A DNA stretch of 49,600 nucleotides from Lachnospiraceae bacterium. Its GTDB lineage: Bacteria; Bacillota; Clostridia; Lachnospirales; Lachnospiraceae. Under the pieces are notes generated by a model. It saw only the letters and a list, made by a program, of their open reading frames with translations. It had not been told where the DNA came from and ran no database searches. Below, piece by piece: positions 6,280 through 15,071 of this stretch (the stretch's first letter is position 1; every line of letters starts with the position of its first letter). The DNA lies in contig JAAVZU010000051.1 of the NCBI GenBank assembly GCA_022791815.1, positions 1 through 49,600 of the forward strand, given 5' to 3'. The position numbers and the translations under genes are program-made.

Positions 6280-7884
6280 CTATAATAACAATGCTTTAAT
6301 CAATGCTCTATCCTTAACAAACTGTGTTCTACGCATATCACTCCGCACTGTATAATTAGCACCTGTAATAGTTATTTTTACGCCTGGATAAGCAATATCT
6401 GAGATTTTTATTCTTCCGTTGCTATGATTTTCCATCTCTTCACGTAGTTTGGCTGAACGTTTTTCTGCCTTTTCAATGTTTTCTTTTAGAATCTGAATAC
6501 TCTTTTTTGCTACAAGATATTGTCTCTTTTTATCTTCAGTAAGTTTTTCACCTTTTTTTATCTTCTTTGCATATAACTCCATAGTTTTATTATGTTTTTC
6601 TATTTCTTCACTCATGTCTAACATTTGTTTCTCAAGTTCATTGTATTCTGTCAGCAATTGTGGATCCATTCCAATTTCTAAAAAAGTTTTTGTTCCCATA
6701 GTAGATCCTGCTACTTTTACTGAGATATTTGTTTGCGACTTGACAGAACCTCCAATAACTAATCCTCTTTTTCCTGTAGATATTATATCCCCTTTTGCGA
6801 CTACTTGGCTATGCATTATTGCATCTGTAGTAATAGAGCCGCCTGCATATACTTCTGAGTTCTCAATAAACTTTGTAACAATGTCTCTTTCTGCATGTAA
6901 ACTGCCTCTATTCATCCCTTGAATCCCCCGGCGCAAAACTATCTGTCCACCAGCAATTAATGTAGCACCTTCCACAACTCCATCTACAATTATATCTCCT
7001 TTTGCCTCAACTTTAAAACCTGTAATTACATTTCCTTTTACATGTACGTTACCATCATAAAAAATATCGCCAGTCGCTGTACTTACATCTGCTGGTACTT
7101 CATAAGTATTTGATACAAACACCTGACCTCCTGCTAATGATACATGCCCGGCTACATCACTATACATTTTTGTTCCATCATCAGATAAATGAATATTTTT
7201 CCCGTGCTTTAGAAGCTTAACAGCAACTTTAGCCTGCTTAATTGGTGTACCAGTAACATCCATACCAGGTTTACCTAATTGGGCAGGCTGTAATGTTGCA
7301 AGCAAAGCTCCAGTTTCAATATGGTTAATGTTGTCAATTTGATGAAAATCCACTGACCCATCTTCCTTGATTGTAGGTTTTGAACTCATATCTGTATCGA
7401 AGTGATATGTGATTATTGCATCCCTTCCTTGAATAGGTTCTGTTGCCTTTGCTATAAGAAATTCTGTACAAAATTGCCTGCATTTCAAATACAAATCTAT
7501 GTTTCTTTCAATAATACCATGACGAATACCATAATGTTCCAAATCTTGTAAAATATCCTCTCTTGTAATCAGCTTTCCCTTGTTTGATGGAGGAAACATC
7601 TTAACAAATACCTTTGTTCTTTTTTTGTTGATCCTAATTTTCATATATTCATTTTCAGGATATAGTTTGTCACTTGTGATTTTGTATTCTTTTGGTTCTT
7701 TTTTTAGTTGTTGAATTACATTATTCAATTCTCTTACATCAAATTCATCAATTTTAATCCGATGCAAATATTCCGATATATCATCTATATCTAACTTATT
7801 TCCATCTGCAACTGCAGGATATAATTTCAAATATGTTCCATCCTCTTTGTGTAATAATTGAAAAAAACCATTCTTATATCGCAT
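6280..7884 (-). CDS. FapA family protein (DUF342)
   Basis: The 534-residue product matches the FapA/DUF342 architecture. An N-terminal domain is followed by a central parallel beta-helix region of repeated Gly-Asp-Ile/Val turns (VKGNVITG, AKGDIIVDG, AGGSITTDA, AKGDIISTG, IGGSVKS). A coiled-coil segment follows (about residues 400-495), then a short beta C-terminus (ISDIAYPGVKITI). FapA of Vibrio affects polar flagellar placement; in Clostridia the role is not established, so a flagellar or envelope role is inferred from position between fliA and the swrB-like gene. I chose the ATG at 7884 because GAGGAGG lies 8 nt upstream; the in-frame GTG two codons earlier is too close to it. Confidence 0.85.
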   Translation of the reverse strand: MRYKNGFFQLLHKEDGTYLKLYPAVADGNKLDIDDISEYLHRIKIDEFDVRELNNVIQQLKKEPKEYKITSDKLYPENEYMKIRINKKRTKVFVKMFPPSNKGKLITREDILQDLEHYGIRHGIIERNIDLYLKCRQFCTEFLIAKATEPIQGRDAIITYHFDTDMSSKPTIKEDGSVDFHQIDNINHIETGALLATLQPAQLGKPGMDVTGTPIKQAKVAVKLLKHGKNIHLSDDGTKMYSDVAGHVSLAGGQVFVSNTYEVPADVSTATGDIFYDGNVHVKGNVITGFKVEAKGDIIVDGVVEGATLIAGGQIVLRRGIQGMNRGSLHAERDIVTKFIENSEVYAGGSITTDAIMHSQVVAKGDIISTGKRGLVIGGSVKSQTNISVKVAGSTMGTKTFLEIGMDPQLLTEYNELEKQMLDMSEEIEKHNKTMELYAKKIKKGEKLTEDKKRQYLVAKKSIQILKENIEKAEKRSAKLREEMENHSNGRIKISDIAYPGVKITITGANYTVRSDMRRTQFVKDRALIKALLL

Positions 7885-7914
7885 AATCACAACCTCCTCT
7901 CATCCTCTGCACGA

Positions 7915-8676
7915 TTACCAGAATATCTCCATCTCACCGCCTAATCTCTGCCTCATCTTTTGCAATGCCTTCGTGTGAAGCTGGGACACTCTTGACTCAG
8001 AAACTTCAAGTATGTGACTTATTTCTTTCAGTGTTAACTCCTCATAGTAATATAAAGTAATCACCTTTTTCTCATTGTCTGTTAAATGTTCTAATGTTTC
8101 AATAAGAGCTTTCTTCATCTCCTCCTTTTCCATAGCCTTCTCTGGCTGATCAAATTGTGAACTGGCGTTGGCATCCATACGAATCTCAGCTCCTTGTTCC
8201 ATAAATTCATCCAGAGATACTAAATTTGTTATTTTAGTCTGATTCTGCCACATCACTAGTTCATCTTTACTAATACCTATTTCTTTGGCTAATTCTTCCT
8301 CCGTTCCGAGTCTTCCTTGCTCTAGCTCCAACTTTTGATTTGCCATCTCAATTTTTTTCTGCTTTTGACGCAAAGTTCTTGGAATCCAATCCATCTTTCT
8401 AATCTGATCCAGAATCGCACCTCTTATACGTAGACTAGCATAAGTTTCAAACTTTACACCTTTTAATAAGTCAAATTTATCAATAGCATCAATTAGTCCA
8501 AAAGTTCCATATCCAACCAAATCATCATACTCTACCGTATAACCTAAATACATACTTAGCCTTCCTGCAACTATTTTCACTAATCCAGCATACTCAATAA
8601 TGATTTGCTCACGTAATTGTGGCGTTTTTAATTTAATATAATCTTCCCACAATTTATTTCTACATTCTTCGTTCAT
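7915..8676 (-). CDS. fliA: Flagellar sigma factor sigma-28 (FliA/SigD)
   Basis: This alternative sigma factor directs RNA polymerase to late flagellar and chemotaxis genes such as flagellin. Over 253 residues it shows region 2 (VEYDDLVGYGTFGLIDAIDK, then FETYASLRIRGAILDQIR), the sigma-28 DWIPR motif, region 3, and region 4 with LTDNEKKVITLYYYEELTL and a helix-turn-helix ILEVSESRVSQLHTKAL. The ATG at 8676 has GGAGG 6 nt upstream; the ATG two codons earlier would abut the RBS. As in B. subtilis the gene lies at the distal end of the fla/che operon, so its level depends on reading the whole transcript. I saw no anti-sigma gene (flgM) in the window. Confidence 0.95.
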   Translation of the reverse strand: MNEECRNKLWEDYIKLKTPQLREQIIIEYAGLVKIVAGRLSMYLGYTVEYDDLVGYGTFGLIDAIDKFDLLKGVKFETYASLRIRGAILDQIRKMDWIPRTLRQKQKKIEMANQKLELEQGRLGTEEELAKEIGISKDELVMWQNQTKITNLVSLDEFMEQGAEIRMDANASSQFDQPEKAMEKEEMKKALIETLEHLTDNEKKVITLYYYEELTLKEISHILEVSESRVSQLHTKALQKMRQRLGGEMEIFW

Positions 8677-8718
8677 GCACATCCTCCAAATAACTTCCTA
8701 AGAAGCATTCGTCTTTCT

Positions 8719-9048
8719 TTACAGTGTTGCCTGGTTTTCTGTCTCTAATTCATCTTCCTCTATTTCTTCCTGTTCCTCAACCATATTTTTTTCCATCTCA
8801 AGCTTACGAAGCCGTTCTGATTCCTGCCATTCTGCTAGCCGAATGGCTTCTTCCTCCTGTACTTTTTGTTCATGCATAACCTTCATAATAATTTTTTGAG
8901 TTTTAAATCCTATATAACTAAACACTAATAATGTAATTAGCAATGCTTCCAAGCTATACAATACATCATAATCTCTCAATAAGCAAATTAAACATGTTAC
9001 AGAACCTGCAGTCAAAGCTATTCCTGCAGGAATAAACCGAATCCTCAT
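8719..9048 (-). CDS. Small two-helix membrane protein between cheD and fliA, function unknown
   Basis: The 109-residue product has two hydrophobic stretches close together near the N-terminus (about residues 5-23 and 30-48), then a charged helical tail rich in Glu, Met and Arg ending in an acidic run (EEQEEIEEDELETENQ). The ATG at 9048 is chosen because a GAGGAGAGAAG element lies just upstream; an in-frame TTG nine codons earlier would place that element inside the gene. I do not recognise a family. Its position suggests an accessory role in motility, but nothing in the sequence proves it. Confidence 0.7.
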   Translation of the reverse strand: MRIRFIPAGIALTAGSVTCLICLLRDYDVLYSLEALLITLLVFSYIGFKTQKIIMKVMHEQKVQEEEAIRLAEWQESERLRKLEMEKNMVEEQEEIEEDELETENQATL

Positions 9049-9165
9049 ATTTAAACTTCTCTCCTCTTTAAACAACCATAGTTAATCTCTTAAATATATC
9101 TCTTCTCAAATGTCTTTGCTATTCTATTAAATTGCCACATACATTCTAGTTTTTTGAATGCTTTC

Positions 9166-9651
9166 TTAAATTATTTTTTCATTCTTGCCAACTGCTTTTA
9201 TTAACAATTCTCCTGTTTCTGGATAAAATTCTATCGTACGACCATAAGAATCGCCTGTATCTTCTGCAATAATACGAATACCTAATTCATTTAATTTCTT
9301 TTTTGTTGCTCTTACATTTTTCATTCCAATAGAGAGCATTGCATTTTCTGCTGAAAATGCAAACATTTGTGCTCCTCCTGCAATCTTTGCGATCATACGC
9401 GGTTTTTGTGCTCCTCTTTGAATCAACCGATTCAATAATGTTTCTATTCCTGTATCCGCAAACTTTGCTGCATTTTCATTACTGCGTATCTGGGTACTAT
9501 CTGGTAACATTATGTGAGCCAACCCAGCTATTTTTAAAAGAGGATCATACAATATGATTCCTACACAGGATCCTAACCCAAGGGTAGTAATTGCATCCGG
9601 TGAGCTACATATATTTAAATCTGCCATTCCAACTCTTATCATATTACCCAA
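9166..9651 (-). CDS. cheD: Chemoreceptor glutamine deamidase CheD
   Basis: CheD deamidates glutamines on chemoreceptors and is bound by CheC-CheY-P in the Bacillus-type adaptation system. The 161-residue protein carries the catalytic Cys in LGLGSCVGI, the His in LAHIMLP and the Thr-containing KKLNELGIRIIAEDTGG-like region (here AEDTGDSYGRTI), in the expected order. It is full length for the family. The start used is a TTG at 9651 with AGGTGATG upstream; an ATG three codons in is a second possibility. cheD lies 10 bp below cheC, its functional partner. Confidence 0.95.
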   Translation of the reverse strand: MGNMIRVGMADLNICSSPDAITTLGLGSCVGIILYDPLLKIAGLAHIMLPDSTQIRSNENAAKFADTGIETLLNRLIQRGAQKPRMIAKIAGGAQMFAFSAENAMLSIGMKNVRATKKKLNELGIRIIAEDTGDSYGRTIEFYPETGELLIKAVGKNEKII

Positions 9652-9661
9652 CTTACATCAC

Positions 9662-10288
9662 CTATACTCCTAATGAAGACATTATCTTTCCATAAGATTC
9701 CTCTGTAGGTATTAATATAAAGAAACCTCTCACATTATTATCTGACTGCCCAAATTCCGATTGTATAAGCAGTGCTCTATCTCCTAATTCGCCAAAAGCA
9801 ATAGCCGGAACACTAAGAACCGCACCTGCCATATCTATTGACATATATGGAATAGATTCTTTAATCTTTAAATTCATTAGTGTTGACAGTGCAGAAAGAT
9901 ATGCACCTGCTATGATATTTCCGATTTCTTTTAATGCAGAAAAATCCATTTCTGTAAATGCCTCCATATTTTCTTTTTCTTTTCCTATAATACAGTTCAC
10001 CAGATAATGTGCTGCTGTGTAATCAAGCATAAACATCATCATTCCGTCAATATCGCCGCTTAAATTCACCAATATACCAACAACTAGCTTTTCCGCAGAT
10101 CCAACTACATCTGACAATTCTGAAAAAGTTAGCAAATCTACCTTAGGAACTGTCATATCAATTTTAGAATTGATTAACTGAGCTAATGCTGTGGTTGCAT
10201 TTCCTGCTCCAATATTCCCAACTTCCCGCAATATATCAAATCTCACATTATCATTTTTCAAAGTTTCAAAAATTTCATTATTCGACAT
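9662..10288 (-). CDS. cheC: CheY-P phosphatase CheC
   Basis: CheC dephosphorylates CheY-P and binds CheD. The 208-residue protein has the two pseudo-symmetric active-site motifs of the CheC/FliY/CheX family: ILREVGNIGAGNATTAL near residue 19 and ALKEIGNIIAGAYLSAL near residue 114, each with the Glu-x2-Asn pair. No SpoA domain is present, unlike FliY. RBS AGAGGGCGG precedes the ATG. It follows cheW after an unusually long 232-bp gap that holds two hairpins, so its expression may be set separately from cheA-cheW. Confidence 0.95.
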   Translation of the reverse strand: MSNNEIFETLKNDNVRFDILREVGNIGAGNATTALAQLINSKIDMTVPKVDLLTFSELSDVVGSAEKLVVGILVNLSGDIDGMMMFMLDYTAAHYLVNCIIGKEKENMEAFTEMDFSALKEIGNIIAGAYLSALSTLMNLKIKESIPYMSIDMAGAVLSVPAIAFGELGDRALLIQSEFGQSDNNVRGFFILIPTEESYGKIMSSLGV

Positions 10289-10364
10289 AATACCGCCCTC
10301 TTTGATTCCAAACCACTATTGTCATCACATAACCCCCAAAAAAGCCAATTTAAAATAGTTAAGA

Positions 10365-10450
10365 AGCCTGCCCCTACCACATGAAAAGCGGTTCTAATGG
10401 GCAGGCTATGTTACAGTCTAGCATTTTATTGCAGAACGGTAACATTTTTT
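10365..10450 (+). terminator. Two abutting hairpins in the cheW-cheC gap; terminator-like on the plus strand
   Basis: AGCCTGCCC (10365-10373) pairs perfectly with GGGCAGGCT (10399-10407), with an inner ACCAC/GCGGT-type stem. Immediately next to it ATGTTAC (10408-10414) pairs with GTAACAT (10439-10445). On the plus strand the second stem runs into six T residues, the form of an intrinsic terminator pointing against the operon. On the minus strand no U-run follows the GC-rich stem. The pair could stop antisense transcription, or act as a processing or stability element in the operon mRNA. Confidence 0.55.
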
Positions 10451-10520
10451 CAGATTCTACTTATACTTTATCCGCAATTATATATAGTTCAAATTATAAA
10501 TTGTAGCTAATCTCATTTTG

Positions 10521-10991
10521 TCACTCTTTTTCCACAATAACAGCAGCAATATTTAGTAACGAGATTAAACCTTCATTATATTTACCTACTCCATATAGAT
10601 ATGCTGCCTTATCATCATTTTCATTGTAACTTGGCTTGTCTATAGATTCTTCGCTTAAAGTAACCACTTCTTTTACTTCATCTACAATAATACCAATTGT
10701 TGCTTGAGCTTCTAATTTTATAATAATAATCCTTGTAGAGTTTGTAAACTCATCTGGATCTAGTCCAAATTTCAATCGTAGACTCATAACAGGAATTATC
10801 TCACCACGCAAATTGGTAACTCCCTTAAAATAAGATTGTGCCTTTGGCACTCTGGTAATATTCTGCATACACACAATATTATCTACATATTGAATATCAA
10901 TACCATACTGCTCCGTTGCAAGTTTTACAACAATGTACTGTTTTCCTTCTGAAGTAGTTTGAATATTTAAATCTTTGTTTTTCGCTTCCAT
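10521..10991 (-). CDS. cheW: Chemotaxis coupling protein CheW
   Basis: CheW links chemoreceptors to the kinase CheA. The 156-residue protein is a single CheW domain with QYIVVKLATEQYGIDIQYV near the start, the conserved NLRGEIIPVMSLRLKFGL core and VDEVKEVVTL. RBS GGGGAGGTAG precedes the ATG. It lies 14 bp below cheA, consistent with translational coordination. Downstream is the hairpin-rich gap before cheC. Confidence 0.95.
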   Translation of the reverse strand: MEAKNKDLNIQTTSEGKQYIVVKLATEQYGIDIQYVDNIVCMQNITRVPKAQSYFKGVTNLRGEIIPVMSLRLKFGLDPDEFTNSTRIIIIKLEAQATIGIIVDEVKEVVTLSEESIDKPSYNENDDKAAYLYGVGKYNEGLISLLNIAAVIVEKE

Positions 10992-11005
10992 GTTACTACC
11001 TCCCC

Positions 11006-13120
11006 CTAGACTAAAGTATTTGCATCAATAATAAGTGCAACTTCACCATCACCAAGAATTGTTGCTCCACTGATAATTTTATTGTTATTAATATATTTTC
11101 CAATAGATTTTATAACAATTTCCTGCTGTCCAATTAAATTATCTACAACCAAACCGGCAAGCTTCTCACCTTTGGCAACAATAACAACAGTCAAATTCTC
11201 TGGCTGTTCTTCTCTTGGTTCTACATCCAGAATACTATCTAATCTTATTAGCGGGATTACATTACTTCGCAAATTAATAACTTCTCTAGTCTGTACATAC
11301 TTGATATCAGCACAAGGAACATCTTCAATGGACTGAATACTGCCTAATGGGATTGCGTATTTCTCATCACCAAGTTCAACCATAAGTGCAGTAATAATTG
11401 CTAAAGTAAGTGGAAGACGAATCGTAAAGGTACTGCCTTCTCCTAAAGCAGTTTTACATTCAATCTCACCACCAAGACCTTCTATTTTACTCTTAACAAC
11501 ATCAAGACCTACACCTCGTCCAGAAACATCAGTAATCTTCTCCGCAGTAGAGAAACTTGGTTTAAATAACAATCCCAGAATATCATTTTCAGTCATAGTC
11601 TCAGCTTGTTCTTCTGTAATTGTTCCCTTTTCTAAAGCTTTGCTCTTTACCTTCTCTAAATCAATTCCTCTACCATCATCTCTTACTTCAATAACAACAT
11701 TATTTCCATCTTGGTATGCATCTAAGAAAATAGATCCAACCTCTGGTTTTCCTGCTTTCACACGTTCTTCATTACCCTCTAATCCATGGTCAGCCGAATT
11801 ACGCAGCAAATGCATCAACGGATCGCCAATTTCATCAATAACAGTACGGTCAAGTTCTGTATCCTCACCAGTCATATAAAGTTCCATCTTTTTATTAAGT
11901 TTTTTTGTTAAGTCACGTATCATACGAGGAAATTTATTTACAACACTCTCAATTGGCATCATACGGACTTTCATAACTGATTCATGAAGATTTGTGGTTA
12001 CACGTTCCAAATATTCAATTTGTTCATTAAAGTTTCCATTTCCTCTTTCATCAGAGTTATTACTTCCAGCATTTAACGAAACTAATCCGTTTTTTGCAAT
12101 AATTAACTCACTCACTAAATTCATTAACACATCAAGCTTTTCAATATCTACACGCACTGAACGATTAACCACTGGCTTACCACCTTGTTTTGCAGCTGGT
12201 TTTTGCTTAGCCGCTGGTGCTGCCGTTGCTGTAGCTGCTGCCGTTGCTGTAGCTGCAGGTGCTGGTGCTGCACTCGCTGTCTCTCCCGCTCTTTCTATAT
12301 TCTGTTCCACAGTTAAATCTAAATTGAATGCCTCGATAATTGCATTCTCAATTTCTGAAACACTAAGCACTGCATTTTTAACAGCTTCTGCATTTTCTTT
12401 TGTTATAATCAATACACCAAAATCAAATTCAAATTTCTCATCCTCAATGTCTTGAACATCTGGCATAGACTTAATCACATCGCCTATTTCTTCCAATGCC
12501 TTAAACACTAAGAAAGCTCTTGCTGCTTTTAAAATACACGCTTCTGAAATAACAACACGAATACCATATATATTCTGACCTTCTTCTTTTGCTTTTTCAA
12601 TGGCATGCTGCTCAAAATCAGCAACTTTCATATTAGCAAAAACAGAATCTGACTTTGTATCCTGACTAACTTCTGTTGAATGCACTGCTTCTTTTACATC
12701 TGATTTTTCTTCAGGTTTTGCTGGTATTTCACCAGATGCTTCAGTTAAAATATCATTCAAATCTTTAATAATATCATCATTATCTTCTGTTCCTTCATCT
12801 CCGCTTTCTTGAATTACATCTAAGTAATTCTCTAAAGCATCTAGTCCTCTAAACAAGACATCCACAAGTTTCGCCTGAACGGTCATCTTGCCACTACGAA
12901 TTTCAGAAAACACATTTTCCATATCATGGGTCAACTTCTGCATTCTCTTATATCCCATGGTTCCAGCCATACCTTTTAACGAATGTGCTGCACGGAATAT
13001 TTCATTAATAACATCCTGATTATCTGGTTCTCTTTCTAATATCAATAATTGTTCATTTAAATTTTGTAAATGTTCCTTCGTTTCATCAATAAAAATCTCT
13101 AAATACTGACTTACATCCAT
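11006..13120 (-). CDS. cheA: Chemotaxis histidine kinase CheA
   Basis: CheA autophosphorylates and passes phosphate to CheY and CheB. The 704-residue protein has the HPt domain with phosphorylated His46 in FRAAHSLKGMAG, a CheY/CheB-binding region, an Ala/Pro-rich linker (about 290-325), a dimerisation domain from RVDIEKLDVLMNLVSEL, the ATPase domain with N box LMHLLRNSADHGLE, G1 VRDDGRGID and G2 SGRGVGLDVV, and a C-terminal CheW-like domain. The ATG at 13120 follows GGGGGTG and lies 1 bp below the cheB stop; the ATG six codons earlier lies inside cheB without a good RBS. The linker is encoded by locally GC-rich, duplicated DNA. Confidence 0.97.
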   Translation of the reverse strand: MDVSQYLEIFIDETKEHLQNLNEQLLILEREPDNQDVINEIFRAAHSLKGMAGTMGYKRMQKLTHDMENVFSEIRSGKMTVQAKLVDVLFRGLDALENYLDVIQESGDEGTEDNDDIIKDLNDILTEASGEIPAKPEEKSDVKEAVHSTEVSQDTKSDSVFANMKVADFEQHAIEKAKEEGQNIYGIRVVISEACILKAARAFLVFKALEEIGDVIKSMPDVQDIEDEKFEFDFGVLIITKENAEAVKNAVLSVSEIENAIIEAFNLDLTVEQNIERAGETASAAPAPAATATAAATATAAPAAKQKPAAKQGGKPVVNRSVRVDIEKLDVLMNLVSELIIAKNGLVSLNAGSNNSDERGNGNFNEQIEYLERVTTNLHESVMKVRMMPIESVVNKFPRMIRDLTKKLNKKMELYMTGEDTELDRTVIDEIGDPLMHLLRNSADHGLEGNEERVKAGKPEVGSIFLDAYQDGNNVVIEVRDDGRGIDLEKVKSKALEKGTITEEQAETMTENDILGLLFKPSFSTAEKITDVSGRGVGLDVVKSKIEGLGGEIECKTALGEGSTFTIRLPLTLAIITALMVELGDEKYAIPLGSIQSIEDVPCADIKYVQTREVINLRSNVIPLIRLDSILDVEPREEQPENLTVVIVAKGEKLAGLVVDNLIGQQEIVIKSIGKYINNNKIISGATILGDGEVALIIDANTLV
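12219..12254 (-). repeat. Exact 18-bp tandem duplication in the cheA linker
   Basis: GCTGCCGTTGCTGTAGCT occurs twice back to back (12219-12236 and 12237-12254). It encodes a repeated Ala-Thr-Ala-Ala-type block in the disordered linker ahead of the dimerisation domain. The tract is much richer in GC than its surroundings and in frame, so it is a likely site of replication slippage that changes linker length by six residues. Confidence 0.85.
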
Positions 13121-13121
13121 C

Positions 13122-14207
13122 TTATCGCACCCCCACATGCTTTGCTATAGCTCCTGCAATATCCTGTATCGGCAAAATTTCATCTGCCAATCCACTTTCA
13201 AAAAACACCTTTGGCATGCCATAGACCGTACAAGTTTCTGCATTCTGAGCTATGGAATAAATATTATTTTTTTTATTCAGTTGCTTAATCCCCGCAGTGC
13301 CATCACCGCCCATACCAGTTAAAACTACACACACTGTTTCTGCAAACCGGCTTCCAACTAAAGATTCATACATAATATCTGCACAAGGTCTCAAACCATT
13401 TCTAGCTGGCTCTTCTGTAAGCTTTATTGTATATTTCCCTTTACTTTCCATAAGCCTAAGTTGTAATCCGCCTTTTGCTATGTAGACTGTTCCTTTTTTT
13501 AGTACTTCTCCATCCTCTGCTTCCTTCACATAAATCTCACTCATCTCATTCAAACGTTCTGCAAGAGAATTTGTAAACCCTTTTGGCATATGTTGTACTA
13601 TGACCATTGGAGCATCCAGATTTTTAGGAAGCTTTGGGACCAATTGATGTAATGCCTTTGGTCCACCAGTGGAACATGCTAAAGCTACTATTTTTTCCCC
13701 TCCAACAACTCCCTTCTGTTTTATCTCTTTGGGTTTATTTATGATATTTGGCTGTTCTACCCTTTTAAAGGTATTAAGCGTTCTTTGGCGTTTCTCATCC
13801 AAAGTGTTCGCTGCCAATTCCATCCGTTCTAATAACTTTTCTGAAAAATGTTCCCCTTTTGCCTGTGAAAAATCATTTGGTTTTGCAACAAAATCAAAAA
13901 CACCATTTTCTAGTGCATGAATAACCTCCATTGCATCTTCTTTGATTATTCCACTTATCAAAATAATCTCTGCATCTAAAGAAATGTTACTAATCTTCTG
14001 CAATAAGATATTACCATTCATATCTGGCATAAAGAAATCCATTAAAATAATATCATATTTTCTAGGATTAGCTTCTATTAATGACAATGCCATACTGCCA
14101 TTTCTAGCAATATCTACAACCTTAAATCTTTTATTCTTATCTATTATACCAGATAACACCCTTCTCATAAGTGCAGAGTCATCTACGATCAAAACATTTT
14201 TTAACAT
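13122..14207 (-). CDS. cheB: Chemoreceptor methylesterase CheB
   Basis: CheB removes methyl groups from receptors and deamidates glutamines when its receiver domain is phosphorylated by CheA. The 361-residue protein has an N-terminal receiver (VLIVDDSALMRR, phospho-acceptor Asp57 in ILMDFFMPDMNG), a linker and the C-terminal esterase domain with catalytic Ser in ACSTGGPKAL, His in VQHMPKGF and Asp in LTGMGGDGTAG. I use the ATG at 14207, which matches the usual MxKxVLIVDDS start; an in-frame ATG five codons upstream has no RBS of its own. No cheR gene is in the window, so methyltransferase must be encoded elsewhere. Confidence 0.95.
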   Translation of the reverse strand: MLKNVLIVDDSALMRRVLSGIIDKNKRFKVVDIARNGSMALSLIEANPRKYDIILMDFFMPDMNGNILLQKISNISLDAEIILISGIIKEDAMEVIHALENGVFDFVAKPNDFSQAKGEHFSEKLLERMELAANTLDEKRQRTLNTFKRVEQPNIINKPKEIKQKGVVGGEKIVALACSTGGPKALHQLVPKLPKNLDAPMVIVQHMPKGFTNSLAERLNEMSEIYVKEAEDGEVLKKGTVYIAKGGLQLRLMESKGKYTIKLTEEPARNGLRPCADIMYESLVGSRFAETVCVVLTGMGGDGTAGIKQLNKKNNIYSIAQNAETCTVYGMPKVFFESGLADEILPIQDIAGAIAKHVGVR

Positions 14208-14258
14208 TTTTCTCAACCCCATTCTGTCTAATAATACTATTATATATCATACGTATTA

Positions 14259-15023
14259 TTATAATGTACTTCTACGCAACATTTTTCTCTCCTGAGCAAA
14301 AATAAACTTTACAATCTGTTCTCTTTCATCCCTGTCTATCTCTATAAATTTCACACGTGTTTCATAGTAATCTGTTTTTTTAGCTAAAACGACCGAATTC
14401 ACCACTTCTCCTTTTAATTCAAAAATCCTTTCTGCTCCATCCTGAACAATTGGTATTCTCAAATATAATAATTTACCTTTTTTATGTAATATGGATGAGT
14501 TAAATCTAACGCCACCACCACTAATATCTGTAATGGTTGCTATCATCCACTTATTTTTCACTTCATTTAGAATCTTTTTACAACTCATTCTAGCCTCTTC
14601 ATTAGCAAAATCATTTACCATAAGTCTACGTTCCAGAATTTCCTCTTCTTTTGTATAATAGCGATAATTGATATCAATGATATGTTCCAAACGGTAATAT
14701 TGTCTACGTTGACATTTTTCCAAATCAGAAGTAAATTCTCCTATCATAACATGTACATTTTCTTCTTTATATCGATCTATAATTTCAATACTAGATTGGA
14801 ATAATCCAGACTTTGTGTAAAAACATACCTCATAAAAATCCCCAACAGTTAATGGAATTATACGTCCAGCTTCCATTGGCATAGCAAATTTTAATTGCTC
14901 CCCATCCATATAATCTAAAATCTGGCTGATATACTGTTTTCTTACCTGATTTTCCATTTCTGACTGCACACTAATCTTGTACATCTCTACTTTATCTCCC
15001 ACATGTATAACCTGTTCCTTCAT
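14259..15023 (-). CDS. PilZ-domain c-di-GMP effector, YcgR/DgrA/YpfA type
   Basis: The 254-residue protein has an N-terminal YcgR-like domain (about 1-100) and a C-terminal PilZ domain. It retains both c-di-GMP contact motifs: the arginine motif RRQYYR near residue 108 and D-x-S-x-x-G as DISGGG near residue 175. In known systems such proteins slow or stop the flagellar motor by contacting MotA or the switch when c-di-GMP is high. Placement inside the fla/che cluster between flhG and cheB supports a motor-brake role, which is inference. RBS GCAGGAGGCGG precedes the ATG. Confidence 0.9.
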   Translation of the reverse strand: MKEQVIHVGDKVEMYKISVQSEMENQVRKQYISQILDYMDGEQLKFAMPMEAGRIIPLTVGDFYEVCFYTKSGLFQSSIEIIDRYKEENVHVMIGEFTSDLEKCQRRQYYRLEHIIDINYRYYTKEEEILERRLMVNDFANEEARMSCKKILNEVKNKWMIATITDISGGGVRFNSSILHKKGKLLYLRIPIVQDGAERIFELKGEVVNSVVLAKKTDYYETRVKFIEIDRDEREQIVKFIFAQERKMLRRSTL

Positions 15024-15071
15024 CTTTTACCGCCTCCTGCAATTGAATTATTTTCTTGTTCTATCTCATAC

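Noticed and set aside
11994-12455. 153-codon plus-strand open frame opposite cheA
   Set aside because: It is antisense to the conserved CheA linker and dimerisation region, has an Ala/Val low-complexity product mirroring the linker, and has no RBS.
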